Origin: Mesostigma viride
Lineage: Eukaryota; Streptophyta; Mesostigmatophyceae; Mesostigmatales; Mesostigmataceae
NCBI GenBank assembly: GCA_009746045.1
Contig: RPFO01000165.1
Coordinates: 1,103,546-1,167,545, forward strand
Direction: 5' to 3'
Length of the DNA: 64,000 nucleotides
The notes under the pieces were generated by a model. The model worked only from the letters and a program-made list of their open reading frames with translations, did not search any database and was not told the origin of the DNA. Positions 47,193-58,166 of the stretch are shown in pieces (positions within the stretch are counted from its first letter, which is position 1; the number at the start of each line of letters is the position of its first letter). The translations under genes were made by a program, and so were the position numbers.

Positions 47193-47903
47193 CTAGTAGT
47201 CAAGGCCTCTGAAGTCGCAGTACGTGTATACGAACTCACGATCCTCCATATCCAGCTCTGGACCTGCACCGGTATGTATTAAAACCGGTGTGCTCCCCGC
47301 CGCGAAAGTTGCGACGCGCCGACGCGCTACGAGGCGCAGAGGATGTGTAAAGATCGTCAACAATTCCCACCCCGCGGGAATCCACTCTCGCACAGATGCG
47401 AGAAATGCCACCAGATTAATTAAAACCTGGCGCTCGCGACTGCGTACGCCGCGTGTGAGCAGCGAGAGCAACGCGAGATCTTGAAACAAATTTGTCGACA
47501 CCGCCGGCGCGCCCCCCGTGCGTAGCGATGCCCAGTTTTGTAAGTTTCTTTGGTAACCGGTGAGTGAAGAGATGGTGTTGTCCAGCTCCTCAATGGCAGT
47601 CGTGACCTCGTTCACCGACCGCAATCCTCCCCGCACCTGGACCGTGAATGTCGATAAAATATTGCGAATCTGGTCCAATAGTGCGCGGATAGCCGGCACC
47701 AGTGCTGGCAAATCGGGGTCCTCGGGGTTATCCCCGAGCAATGGATGAGCTGCACGCTGCTGACGATGAAGCTCGTCGAGCGAGATCGTGACTTCGTCGA
47801 GCAATTGCTGCCACGACGGCGCAGTCGGTCTTGACGAAGGACCAGCCGGCGGAGCGGCTATTTCCTCATCGTCGGGAATCCGGAATTCTTCAGAATTTGG
47901 CAT
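47193..47903 (-). CDS. Copia B ORF1, extra protein of unknown function upstream of gag
   Basis: 236 residues, ATG 47903 (MPNSEEFRIPDDEEIAAPPA), about 24 bp after the 5' LTR; the frame is open further into the LTR but that start would lie in non-transcribed or LTR sequence. Acidic, Pro-rich N terminus, then predicted helices (WQQLLDEVTISLDELHRQQR, AIRALLDQIRNILS, VNEVTTAIEELDNTISSLTG) and a hydrophobic stretch (LINLVAFLASVREWIPAGWE). It is in a different frame from gag, with 169 bp between. Most Copia elements have nothing here. It could be a split-off Gag N-terminal domain (Copia A has a long N-terminal extension) or a novel accessory protein. Confidence 0.75.
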   Translation of the reverse strand: MPNSEEFRIPDDEEIAAPPAGPSSRPTAPSWQQLLDEVTISLDELHRQQRAAHPLLGDNPEDPDLPALVPAIRALLDQIRNILSTFTVQVRGGLRSVNEVTTAIEELDNTISSLTGYQRNLQNWASLRTGGAPAVSTNLFQDLALLSLLTRGVRSRERQVLINLVAFLASVREWIPAGWELLTIFTHPLRLVARRRVATFAAGSTPVLIHTGAGPELDMEDREFVYTYCDFRGLDY

Positions 47904-48034
47904 CTTTTTAACAGAGCGTGTAATACGAGTTGTGAGGGTGAGAATGCCACGAATTCCGCCATGGTTCTTGCAGGAAGTTGCCTTTATTAATAACAAGGAA
48001 ACACAGACGTAAGTCACTTCACTTCCAAGACTGC

Positions 48035-48802
48035 ACGCAGCACATTAATTAATTAATTAAACTCGTGCTCCCGTTGGGGAGTCACGGAGCACCGAAGTGC
48101 TTTTAATCCCTGTGTGTGCACTACAGGAGAAAGGGCAGAGACCCCCAGTCTCCTTCATGCCAAAGGCATGCCACAGCTGCAATCGGGCGCGGCTAGCGAA
48201 AAGGACAGGCTAACGATCCGGCAAACTGTGGGTGCAATAAGACCCATGTGAGCATATCATAGCAAGGAGCGTGGGCAAGTAATCTGAACATAGCCAGGGC
48301 GTAGCATGGCTGTACTAGGACTAGGCTAAGGCTATGGCTGGTTGTGTACCGTGCGTTGGCGGCACGTGACTAGGTGTGTTGGCACAGCTAGGCATGGCTG
48401 CCTTAGCGGCAGTGACGCCAATGGTTACAAGCTAGGGCTATTGCTATTCTAGCCCGCTGGGGGCGTCCACATCTTGTGGTTGATCATCAGGTCCCCGCCC
48501 CTCCAGTACACCTTGGGCTTCTGGGGGTCCTGCTTATGGCGGAGGTATTCCGGCCACAGGTCGCGTCGCTGCTGTTGCTGAGCGGGGGTGAGGTCGTCAT
48601 CCAGCGTCCAGGTGAGGTCGTGCAACCGCTTGCGACGAGAGAGGAACCGCTGCTTATCCTCAGGGGAGGGGAAGGTGAGTAGGACTGGTGGGGGGGCCGC
48701 CTTGTCCCGTGAGTGGGGAAGGCGGTGGCACCCACGCAGTTCTACCTCACCTACCAGGCCCATGAGGGTAAGAAGCTGGTTCGCAGCTGGTACGCAGCAC
48801 AT
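48035..48802 (-). mobile_element. 5'-truncated ORF1-only LINE inserted in the Copia B LTR; 11-bp TSD
   Basis: ACGCAGCACAT at 48035-48045 and 48792-48802 is a perfect 11-bp duplication, confirmed by the uninterrupted LTR at 31710. The insert reads on the minus strand from 48791: ORF1 C-terminal domain, about 390 bp 3' UTR ending TGACTCCCCAACGGGAGCAC, then a TTAATTAATTAATTAA tail. There is no RT. Its 3' end matches the RT-type LINE remnant at 2519-2575, suggesting that both are recognised by one reverse transcriptase. Confidence 0.93.
48449..48790 (-). pseudogene. LINE ORF1 C-terminal RRM-like domain, truncated
   Basis: Reads LTLMGLVGEVELRGCHRLPH, PPPVLLTFPSPEDKQRFLSR, LTWTLDDDLTPAQQQQRRDL and KVYWRGGDLMINHKMWTPPA to a stop at about 48449. 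Each block aligns with the Transposase_22 domain of the ORF1 at 12645-13259. The open frame upstream of 48791 is LTR sequence, so the protein is cut off by 5' truncation. Confidence 0.85.
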
Positions 48803-49307
48803 GCGACAGGGTCGCAGTGCCAAGAGAACGTGCACGCAAGAACTAGCGTCCCGGTGTGACCAAGTCACTCATATAGCTTGCTAGGGACGCGTCCAAGTAT
48901 TCAGCTGCACTGTCACAGCTGAACTGTCAATCAATTGATTACACAGAGCTCTGGCACGCCTTTGGCGCGGAGATCTATCAATTGTCCATACGGCTAGTCC
49001 TGTGGACCTATCCGTACACTAGTCAGCATCAATTGCCTCATAGGTCCTGGCGCGCTACAGCACGCCTGCCTATCAATTGACTATCAAGTCCTGTACAACT
49101 CCTGTCAACGTCCTGCGGACTATCAAAGTGACACTTGTACATCCTGTGTCCGTACGCGCCCACAGTGGCGCGCCGGGTACTGTCGGCACAGCCTAGGAAA
49201 CGTCATAACTTTTACGTTCCTTAACCAAATGAGGCGTTCAAGGTGCCGCTGGAAAGAGCGTAACAATCTCTATCCATCTAACATAAATCCTTTACGTTAA
49301 CTTATTC

Positions 49308-49865
49308 AGCATGGATTTGATCCATGTTGATGGCATGTAAAGTGTGATTGTGTTTACAGTACTTGCTTTCTGAGTGGTCCTTAGCGCCTTGTCAGGTGGT
49401 GAGTGGTCGTCTAGGAAACCCATCAGTGCGTGCCACAGTGACCCCCAACCCTGAGCATGTGTCGTCACCAGTGTGCTAGAGTTAGTTATATGTGCTTTTG
49501 GATCATAGATTTGCTGAGTTCTTGGCATGAAGTTTACAAGGTAACCTTGGGTAGTAGAGTATAGTGTATGCTCTCTTGGCATGTATGCCTATGTAGCGAT
49601 CGTGTTGCTATGCTTGCGCTGGCAAGGTTGGCCATGCCGAGGGCAGGTGAGGGCAGATGTGGTGCCTAGCCGTTTGCTTATGTTTTGTGATCGGGTGGGG
49701 CATGCTTCCTGGCTTTTTGGATGGAAAACAGCATGCCTAAGTGGCCATATACAAAGAAAAACCTCCTTTAGCTTATGTTCAGGTTTTAGCACGCATGATA
49801 ACCTTATTACTTGAGCTAGACTTGGCGGAATGACCTTTAAGGGCGGCTGCCACGACGTGATGCAA
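49308..49865. other. right host flank of Copia B; nothing recognised
   Basis: Continues the sequence left of 31705. Contains the repeated phrase TTGAGCTAGACTTGGCGGAATGACCT (about 49812) related to TTGAGCTAGACCTTTTGGAATGACCT at about 50166. Confidence 0.4.
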
Positions 49866-50107
49866 TGGGAGGGGCAGGGGGGCGATGGGGAAGGTAGTAG
49901 TGATGATGAGAATGCTGATGTTGATGATTTTCCTTGCCTTGCATGTGCGTCCCCGGATGAAATTGACGGTGTCCCTTTCCTGCTGTGCAGCACATTAGGG
50001 TGCAAGGGTGGCTTGCATGGGTGCTGCGCTGACCCCCGTTGACTAAGGAGCCCAAGAGGGATTGGTTTTGCCCTGCCTGCCTTGTGCAGGATGCTTACAA
50101 GGGCTGA
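49866..50107 (+). pseudogene. PHD-finger fragment, one frameshift
   Basis: An acidic run (SSDDENADVDD) leads into FPCLACASPDEIDGVPFLLC, STLGCKGGLHGCC and a TGA at 50040-50042; the -1 frame continues LTKEPKRDWFCPACLVQDAY to TGA 50105-50107. Together C-x2-C...C-x4-C-x4-H-x2-C...C-x2-C is a PHD zinc finger, with the typical DWFCPAC end. PHD fingers read histone tails; they also occur in algal LINE and DNA-transposon proteins. No larger protein is recoverable, so this is a fragment of a chromatin gene or of an older element. Confidence 0.6.
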
Positions 50108-50462
50108 TATAGTGATATTTTCTGTTTTAGCGGGCATTTTTCTGAAAACACGTCTGACTCAATAACTTGAGCTAGACCTTTTGGAATGACCTGGGACTTG
50201 GACCACTGCTGTCCCCCTGTTAGACGGACTTGTTGTTGATTTTGTGGCCTTATCGGAAGTGTTTATGATACCTTTAATCCCAATGTCCGGTAAAAAATTA
50301 CCTGTTTTGCGGAAAAAGTAATAACTGTTCAAGGTTTTGCCATTTCCATGATGTAAATAGCTCAGCAAGCTACAAACTCAGGGAAGTGAGGAAAGTATAA
50401 TAAGACCTTGATTTTTGGTTGCCAACAAACAAGTGCATCGGCTGGGGCATTAATTAAAAAAG

Positions 50463-50611
50463 CCAAGGTATTATTGCATATTCTGAAAGCCCTTAAGTGT
50501 AGATACTCCTAGCATCTTGGTTGGGGGTATTTGGAGTTGTGGCCTGTGAGTTATGATTTTTTTTCATTTTCAGGGGTATAAAAGTGCCAAAAATGGGTCA
50601 GCGGACTATGG
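50463..50611. mobile_element. right-end fragment of the TTAA element family (P1/P2)
   Basis: From AAGGTATTATTGCATATTCT to GTCAGCGGACTATGG it matches the last 140 bp of P1 and P2. The expected terminal GGGTTAA is replaced by the start of the next element. Confidence 0.7.
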
Positions 50612-52498
50612 GGACTCGCACGTCCAAAAGCCTGAAAAACTGACTTTAATGAATATCAGTTCCAATGCACTCGGGAACCATCTAGTGATGATTGAGTACC
50701 GTAAATATGATATTTGGACATTCATGCCACCACTTGTTGGGGGTACTACCCCCAACCACGCACCGGTGGCGAGCTAAAAATAGAAAAAGACGCTATTTAT
50801 GAGATATTTTGCCCAAGACAAACCACTTATCCAAATGACCTGCCCATACATTTCTGCAAAGTTCCCCCACTTTTTCAAAAGCTGGGCCATTTACATGGCC
50901 AAAATGGTCACATTTGTTTGAGTTATTAATTTTCCCGCAAAATGGGTACTTTTTTGAGCCAAAAAAAATAAATCAAATCATTAACACATCAGATTGGGTC
51001 ATCCATACATTTTATATTCCACTGAGTGGGGGGAAACACAACCCCAAAGTTTGAGCTCATTCTGACAAGCGTAGCTCAAGTTATTGATTTTCCTGTGATG
51101 CCACCTGGGTAGACGCTAAAAGAGAATTGAGCTAGTGCTGAGCCAAAATGACATCTGTTTTGCTACCCTAGACACCCAAAAACATGCCCACTTTGATCAC
51201 GGAGTGTGAGGAGGATGTCCGGAGCGTCATACGCCCCACCCCTCCATCGTCACAGCCAGCCTTGTGAGTCTACCCTTAACAACAAGGCTGGTAGGACGAC
51301 ACGCCTGAGCAGCATATGTCATGCCTATCTCAGGCTAATAATGTGTGATGTTGTGCCAACAAACAAGTTGTTCCACCCAACAACACATTAAAAACCCTCT
51401 TCCAAAATGCCCAACAAGCCGGACATATATGTGGAGGACCACACACGCAGTATATAAAGAGAAAATAAGCTGACTTTTTATCCAGCCAACCTGTGGCTAG
51501 CTGCTCTGGTTAGCATGACAAAGGCTATCATTTACTCAGTGGGAAAGGTCAAGAGACCATTGGAACAACCTACCTGACGCATGTGCCACCAAAGCATTGT
51601 GTCCCGCAAAATGCACACTGCCTCCTTTCTAACAAGCACGAGCCACTTTCTTTAGGAGACAGGTGCCAGCTCGTCAGTGTCTGGGGAAAATGATGCCGCT
51701 GCTTAGGAAGACCGCGTGAATTTCCTCGAACACAACTGTCTATAAAGAAAAAGAAATTTCAGAGAAGCATGGAAATAAAAGCATTACACCTTCCCGACAG
51801 GTTGTGGGCCACGCGCTGCAGCAAGCCAGCCACGTCATGTGCAGACGAACTTGCTAAAAAACATCCAGGAATCCAGCGATGCAGCGCCAGGACCCGCAAC
51901 TTCATGGCTGCATCTGGCCGGAAAGAAGGCAAAAAGCTTACGCTCAACGAGCTAAGAAAGCAGGAAAGCGCTATCTTAGGACCATAACGGGCATTTATTC
52001 GTGCCCAGGCGCACAAGAAAGGCCACCCTTTCAGTGAGAGGTCGGGCGCGCATCGCGCAGGCCTAATGTTATCTTACCGCAAAATGACGGGAAAGGTAAA
52101 GATAGCAGCGGGAATTTTTACGGCTTTAGAAACATCATAGCTTCCATTAGGACCATCAAAACTGGCAACAATCGACAATCACACCTGCAGGCATCCATTA
52201 TACTTTATTCATCCCGACAGAAATTCAGGCCGGACCCCCCCTGCCGATGGTAAGGAAAAAGAGCCCGCGACATTATGGATCGCAACTATCCCACCATAAA
52301 TCAGAATCAGTAACTAATTTTCTCCAAGAATCGAGCATTTTTTCTGCTTTCCGCGAGCCAGATTTGTCACGTTTCGTCTAAAAGCAGTCGTCATGGCCAC
52401 TTCCGCAAGGGGTGCGCGCACCGTGCACCCACTTTTCACGGTACGGAGGGTACCGAGGAATTTTTTGGCGCGGAAAATATTCGCCGCGCCGAGTCCCT
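50612..52498. mobile_element. diverged relative of the 25656-27931 DNA transposon, degenerate
   Basis: Ends are short and inverted (GGGACTCG at the left, CGAGTCCC at the right, followed by TTATTAA). Internal stretches align with the 2,276-bp element: TAAATATGATATTTGG...CCACTTGTTG with TAAATATGACCCTTGG...CTACTTGTTG, and near the right end ATTTTTTGGCGCGGAAA with ATTTTTTGGCGCGAAAT. No transposase. The left TTAA is not visible, so boundaries are approximate. Confidence 0.55.
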
Positions 52499-53213
52499 TA
52501 TTAATTAATCAATTAATTAATAAATTATTTAATTAATTAGCATACGTCAAATTTTAAGGTTTTGGGGGTGCAACCTCCCCTGAATTAAATGAAGTGAGCT
52601 GATGGAGGATTCGGTCAAGGTGGTGGTGAGGGGCTGGGGGGGCCAGAGCTCCTCGAAGGAGCGTCCAAGGAGGGGGGAGAGGGCGTATTGTTGAAGGTGG
52701 GGGCGGCGTTGTTTGGGGATGGAGTCGAAATTGTAAAATCGCCTCTGGAAAGCATCGAAGAGGCGACCCAGGATGAAGAGCTGCTTGCACAGTTCCGTAA
52801 GCGAGGCGTGCGATCCAAAAAACACGCAGGCCAGGATGCGATCGTGGGTGAGCTTGTCATAAAAGCCGGGCTGGCTGGCGTCAAAGTCGTACTCCTCAAA
52901 AGTCGGCTCGGCAGGGCGACTGCGCTTGGGTTCAGGCGACGCTACTGGCGAGGCGAGCCCAGGAGGGGGCTGGGCGACCACTAGGGCTTGGCTAGTGGCG
53001 CCGCTGCCGTCTGGGCCGGAGGGCGAAGCTGCAGACGTATTTTCAGGGCTGAGCGCAGCCGCCAGGCTGAGTTCAGTGCGCGGAGAAGCGTTTGCTTGCC
53101 ATATATTGCGTAATAGCTTCGGAAAATTAGATCAGCGTGTGCATCTTAGAAAGATAAAGCGGTAATTTGTGATATTCACGGCCGGATTTGATGCCCAAAC
53201 GTGAAAGTTATTG
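52499..53213 (-). mobile_element. ORF1-type LINE copy lacking everything after the ORF1 N-terminal half
   Basis: Minus-strand 5' leader (AATAACTTTCACGTTTGGGC), then ORF1 codons starting in a conserved GLASPVASPEPKRSRPAEP block, ending after LHLIQGRLHPQNLKI, directly followed by an imperfect TTAATTAATT tail at 52499-52540. The RRM domain and 3' UTR are absent, so this is an internally deleted copy that still has a LINE 5' end and tail. The frame 52981 to 52547 is open. Confidence 0.65.
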
Positions 53214-53221
53214 TCTATTTG

Positions 53222-53266
53222 TCCAGAGGCCTCAATTGAGGCCTTTTGGCTCAATTGAGGCCTTTT
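53222..53266. repeat. paired palindromes GGCCTCAATTGAGGCC
   Basis: A perfect 16-bp palindrome at about 53228-53243 is followed by a near-copy GGCTCAATTGAGGCC. No element boundary could be tied to it. Confidence 0.6.
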
Positions 53267-53766
53267 TTACCAAGATCTCACAAAGTACGGTATTTTGGCG
53301 GGAAGGACCGGTCCTATGTGTCGTCCGGCCCCAGTGGCGCGAATCTGGTACATGTGCCGAGCGTCCTGACCCGTTGGGGTCGACAGGGGTCGACGGTTAC
53401 TGAAAAATACGTGAGGTGGAAAAGTACCTATTTTGGCCACTTTCGTGCAACGGGACGAGGAATTTTCACGAATGCACGACCATGGCAGCCTCGAGTAAAA
53501 TGGACCGTATGGCCACGTTCGTGCATCATTTCGAGCAGTATGGAGCGCGTTGGGCAGATAAATTATCCTTGAAGCTAGCCCAGTGCTTTTGCTAAGGGTT
53601 TTTGTCATTCGTCAAACTGTTGACTATTTGCCTCGGCACTTCGTCAAATGGTTGACTATTTGCCTCGGCAATTCGTCAAACTGGTTGACTATTTGCCTTG
53701 GCGCTTCGTCAACCCTGGGGGGGGGGGGGAGGAGGAAGCTTTATTTCTTCATAATAATTAACTTAA

Positions 53767-55109
53767 CCCTTAGTCCGTAAACCACCCGAAATTTCGGGTA
53801 GTTTGACCAACGGTCGTAATTCGCGCCGCGCCGCAAGCGCCGCGCCACCCGTGACGGATGCAAGTTGTCCGATGGGTCCGGGAACACTTAGGGACGAAGG
53901 TGATGCATAGGTTTGGGGGTAATATTCGCCATAGCCTGGTAATTACAACGTGCTTTACGACAGTATCACGTGACTTTGGCGGGAAATTTTCGCTCGCGCG
54001 CGCGCGTAACGAGATATGGCTGCCAACGTGCCGTTATCATGGAAATTTTGCGTCTTGCAGCCAGAAACGGTTCAGAATGTTGCTCAGAATGTCGATGCGT
54101 GATTTTCGTAGGTTAGGCATGGCCAGATTTATAGGATTGGGAAAATACAGGTAGGAAAATAATGCTTTCTTGGTCTTCAGTGCTAGATGAGTCATCGCTT
54201 ATCATATGTCGATTTTCTCCCTATGGCCGGGCAGTCTGCGCCAGCCCAAGCATCCAGATCTGGTACGGGATGTCCGCTGCAGCGTTAGCTGGGAATGCGG
54301 ACGCGTTTATAGGTCATCTTTGAACGGAACATCAATCTGGTAATCATGGAGGATGCATGCAGGATGAGGCTATGGCGGCCTTTGCCTGTAGAGCAACGGT
54401 ATGTGTGAGATATGAGGGTCCCGGCCAGGGGAGTCCGTGCGGGACATGAACGAGCCATGTACGACAACGGGTTTGCGTGTTGTTTGCAGCGGAATATGTC
54501 TTCCATGCATTGTATTTGACGAGCTTATTAGTGCACTGTTTAGCAAGCTTCCATGTTGCTGTAGAGAATGGTATTAGCCCAGAAAGTGCCCAGTTTATGG
54601 CATTTCTTTGGAGCACATCATTTCGTTAGTGCAGGTATGCAGCATGTTTGTATTCCAGCACCTTTGGCAGTCTTTTACAGCCTACTATAATGCATTCTTG
54701 TATTGCATGTCATGGATGGCTGTTTACGCGCGCGTAACCCACACACATATACGAGCACGTTTTATTGGTCTAATGGGTTATCCGGGTGGTCTGACCCAAG
54801 GAAACCACCATTGGACTATCCAACTAAGTTGTCCAATGTTGGTATTGAGGTTCCCTTCCCTCCCTGGGAAGTTAGGGGTAGGTACACTTTTTCTTGGGGA
54901 AAAAAGATCGTCTTTTGGCCAACTTTGACTGGCGCTGCCATCCAAATGCTTTGATAAACCCATGATATTATTACATATTCTGAAAGCCCTTGAAGCGTAG
55001 ATATGTTTGGCATCTTGGTTGAGGGTATTTGGAGTTGTGGCCTGTGAGTTATGATTTTTTTCATTTTTAGGGGTATGAAAATGCCCAAAATGGGTCAGCG
55101 GACTATGGG
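53767..55109. mobile_element. TTAA-flanked DNA transposon P2 (1,343 bp) nested in the hAT element
   Basis: Flanked by TTAA at 53763-53766 and 55110-55113; ends CCCTTAGTCCG and CGGACTATGGG are imperfect inverted repeats. A palindrome ACCCGAAATTTCGGGT lies just inside the left end. Homologous to P1 throughout (for example TTCTGAAAGCCCTTGAAG, CATCTTGGTTGAGGGTATTT). Non-coding. Confidence 0.9.
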
Positions 55110-55259
55110 TTAAGGTCGCTCACGCCTCACGTACGCATGTAATGCATGTGGATAAAACATAATATCACATAGCGGTTGTTGACAACTGCATAAACTACAG
55201 AATAATAACTAGTATCGCTCACAGCTAGGCCTGAGTCAAGTGTGCACAGCACGAGGCCA

Positions 55260-58166
55260 TTAAACAACCATCACATCCTCCTCGCTGCTATCAACTGGCA
55301 CTACTGGCATAGTTTTGTCCGAGCTTGGCCCTGCACCCTGCGCGCTGCGCGCGCCTGTCCACTGGTTGCCCGTGCCACCGCCCAGCCGGCGGGGGCCAGC
55401 TGCGTTAAGCCACATCTGGTATGCCCGCCGGAAGCCGTCACGCTTGCCGAAGTCAGCGAGCGATACGCGGCCCACGTGGGTCCGCAGGCAGGCGTCCAGC
55501 AGGTGCGTCTCCTTGAAGGATGCCCGGCGCTTGTTCTTGATGTGGTTCATGCTGCTGAAGACTGTCTCGTTGGGGACTGAGCCGACGGGCATGGAGATCA
55601 TGATCCTGGCCAGTGTCACCCACTCCGACATTGACTCGATGCATTCCTCGTTCTGCACTAGCTGGCACCAGTACTGGCGCCATGGTGTGAACACCATGTC
55701 GCCTTTGGCATCCTTGGTGTAACCCCAGTTTACCATGGCGGCCTTGAAGGCGCCGTACTGGCTGGCCAGCTGCACCTTGTCCACGAGTGGTGGGATGGTG
55801 AACGACTCGGTGGCGCCTGGTGGTGGCTTGCACGTCTTCTCCTCGCAGTAATGCTCGAGGAGTGGCTGGATGGCCTTGAGGACGTCCGCCCCCTTCCGCG
55901 CCTGCCCGGCCCACCACTCTGGGAAGAGTGGGTCCCATGCCTGCATGAATGGCTCGGGAGGAAAGCGCTCCTCGAACCCGTCCTTGAGAGTCTGTGCCAC
56001 GGCTGCCAACTTGGACTGCATCATGCATGGACTCCACCTCATGGCCCAGCTTCTGGGCATCCGACTGCATGGACAGCTGCACAGCTTGACGTGAGCGTGT
56101 CACCCTGGTCTTGCCGATGCGCTCGTTGGTGGGGCGGCCGCGAGTGTTGAACGTCACCTGGTAGGTGGTGTCTGTGTTGATTGCCACCAGCTGCACCTCC
56201 CCCTCGTCAAATTCCTCCAACTTCACCACCGCCTTCACCTGCCCCCGCCTGTAGCGCCCCCCCCCCGTTGTCGCATACCCAGGGAGAGGAAGCACGTCCT
56301 CCTCATCACTGCAAGCCTTCTCGTAGCCAGTGCCATCTAGCACAGCTTGGTAGGCCGGGCCGAAGGTGGCATTGGCAGAGAGGTAGAGCTCGTCAATCAT
56401 GTTTGTGGTCTTCTCGACCTGCCCGGCCACATCAGCGAAGTGGCAGCTGTCCTTCTGGAACATGAGGGACAGCAGGTCCACCTGCTGGAAGAGAGCCACC
56501 AGACCATGGGCAGCCAGGATGATCTGCACCGAGGTCAGCTTCTCGTAGATGGAGGTGACAGCAGCCCTCTCGTCCGCCTTTGTCGCCGTATCCATGCGCT
56601 CCAAGTAGAAGCTGAGCAGCGCATCATACTCCTCGACCAGGCGCTCCAGGGCGCCGCAGATGGACACCCAGCGGATGTCGTGCACCGCCTTGATGTTCAG
56701 CACCTTGGCGTGCTCGTTGATGAGCTGGTGCCAACTTGAAGGCACCTGTGCGCAGTGCACTTCGGCGGATGTCCCCAGCGATGGCTGACAACAGCTCTTG
56801 CAAGGACTCCACGATGGGATGGTCAAGGGAGCCCTTGTGCACCAGGCTGTTGCGGTGTGCTGGGCACCACGAAGGCATGGCGAACGGGGCAAACCAGTCG
56901 ATGCACAGCTTGATGGCCCCAGCGTCTTCCCCCTGCATGACGTTCGCACCGTCAGAGGCGATGCCGGTCAGCTTTCGCGCGAGTGTTGGGATGTCAAACC
57001 CGGTGACCTCCTTGGCCTTCTCCAGCAGGCCCGTGGCGATGGTGACTGCGTCCGCCTTCCCGTTGGGCAGCTCATGCAAGGCCAGGTAGCGGGTGGTTCG
57101 CTGGCCACCCTCAACAGGGTACACCATCACGGAGCACTGCTCCTTCTTGGAGATGTCACTGCTGTCATCCAGTGATATCCCCATGAAGGGGGAGCGCTTG
57201 AGCACCTCACGCAAGTCCTCCACCTGCACCTTGTTGAGGCAGTCTGCGAACATCCAGCCCGCATTGTCGTTGTTGTACTTCTCGGGCAAAGGCAGCTTGC
57301 CCGTCCCACGTGGCCTCTCATTCATGAACTTGATCACCTGCATAGTTTGCTCGAACGCGACCATGGGCCGCGCGTGCAGCAGTGTGGAGTATGCCACAGT
57401 AAAAACATTCACCATGCGCTCCTCGTCCCGCTCTGCCTTGCTCTGGGTTGCTGCGTGAAATACACTGCCAGCTGTGCCGAACATGGCAGTGGTCAGCGAG
57501 ACGTCCTTCACCTTGGGTCCACCTTGCTCCTCCTTGGCTTTCTTCTCGGCGTAGGCCTTTGCCATGCGCTTGTGCATCTTGCTATGCCTGTGCTGGTCCA
57601 TCGCTTGCTTCTTGTAACGCATGAGGCTAGGCTTGCTCTTCAAAGAGCACGGGATGCACTGAATCGACTTCGTACCGCTGAGATCCGTGGTCGTTTGGGC
57701 CCATTCGTACTTTCCGTTTTCCCACCACTGCTCGCGCTCAGGCCGCTCCTTGCTGTACTGCTTGTTGTACTCCTGTCTCTGCCTTTTCGCTGCTGGCTTT
57801 GTCTTGCCCTTCTTCTTCCCCTTCTTCTTCCCTGAGCTGCCGTCATCATCAGCCTTGCTCCTTTCTGTCTGGGCCCCCTCCTCGCCAGATTCCTCCTCGT
57901 CAGATTCCTCCTCTACAGAGTTCGAGGCGCTGTCAGATGATGCTGACTGGCCGCCAATGATCTTCCTCTTCCTGCGCATTCGACCCATCCTCTTCCTCAC
58001 ACTCTACTCTCTTGCGTTTTTCGCGACCCTGCCTGCCCTCCTTTTCGTCTAAACTGCGGCCTAGGTCGACGATATTTTCCGTTTCTACAATTTGTCCAGC
58101 TTGCTTCTTAAACAGCGCATCTAAGGTGCTAGTCTTGAAACCTGCCAACCCGTTTTTCTTCGACAT
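55260..58166 (-). pseudogene. hAT-family transposase, three frameshifts
   Basis: Cut-and-paste transposase. From ATG 58166: an N terminus with a Lys/Glu-rich region; after a shift near 57975, acidic and Lys-rich tracts, a BED/TTF-type zinc finger (SIQCIPCSLKSK ... QHRHSKMHKR, about 57590-57700), then the RNase-H-fold core with GISLDDSSDISKKEQC and GIASDGANVMQGEDAG (catalytic Asp pair) and CPAHRNSLVHK; after a shift near 56760, the all-helical insertion domain (HDIRWVSICGALERLVEEYD); after a shift near 56030, the C-terminal dimerisation region (WVTLARIMISMPVGSVPNET, VFSSMNHIKNKRRASFKETH). The set is diagnostic of hAT, closest in feel to the KRAB/ZNF862-like branch. Inactive as read. Confidence 0.88.

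Larger units (their letters stand above)
47928..49302 (-). repeat. Copia B 5' LTR, interrupted by a LINE
   Basis: LTR sequence 47928-48045 and 48803-49302 (618 bp together) with a 757-bp insertion counting one copy of its target duplication. Differs from the 3' LTR at about two sites (TACAACTCC, CTAACATAA). Confidence 0.95.
31705..49307 (-). mobile_element. Copia element B with nested insertions; TSD TATTC
   Basis: LTRs at 31710-32327 and 47928-49302 (the latter enlarged by a 757-bp LINE insertion; 618 bp without it) differ at about two positions. TATTC at 31705-31709 and 49303-49307 is a perfect 5-bp target duplication. Minus-strand order from the 5' LTR: ORF1, gag, pol. A polypurine tract AAAGAAAAGAAGGGA (complement of 32332-32346) sits just before the 3' LTR. 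The element is interrupted by Copia A (32354-40016), a TTAA transposon in pol (42604-43946) and an ORF1-only LINE in the 5' LTR. With these removed it is about 7.8 kb and its ORFs are intact except for one gag-pol stop. Confidence 0.95.

Noticed and set aside
57347-57835. Plus-strand Leu-rich membrane protein ORF
   Set aside because: Antisense of the Lys/Glu-rich N-terminal region of the hAT transposase.
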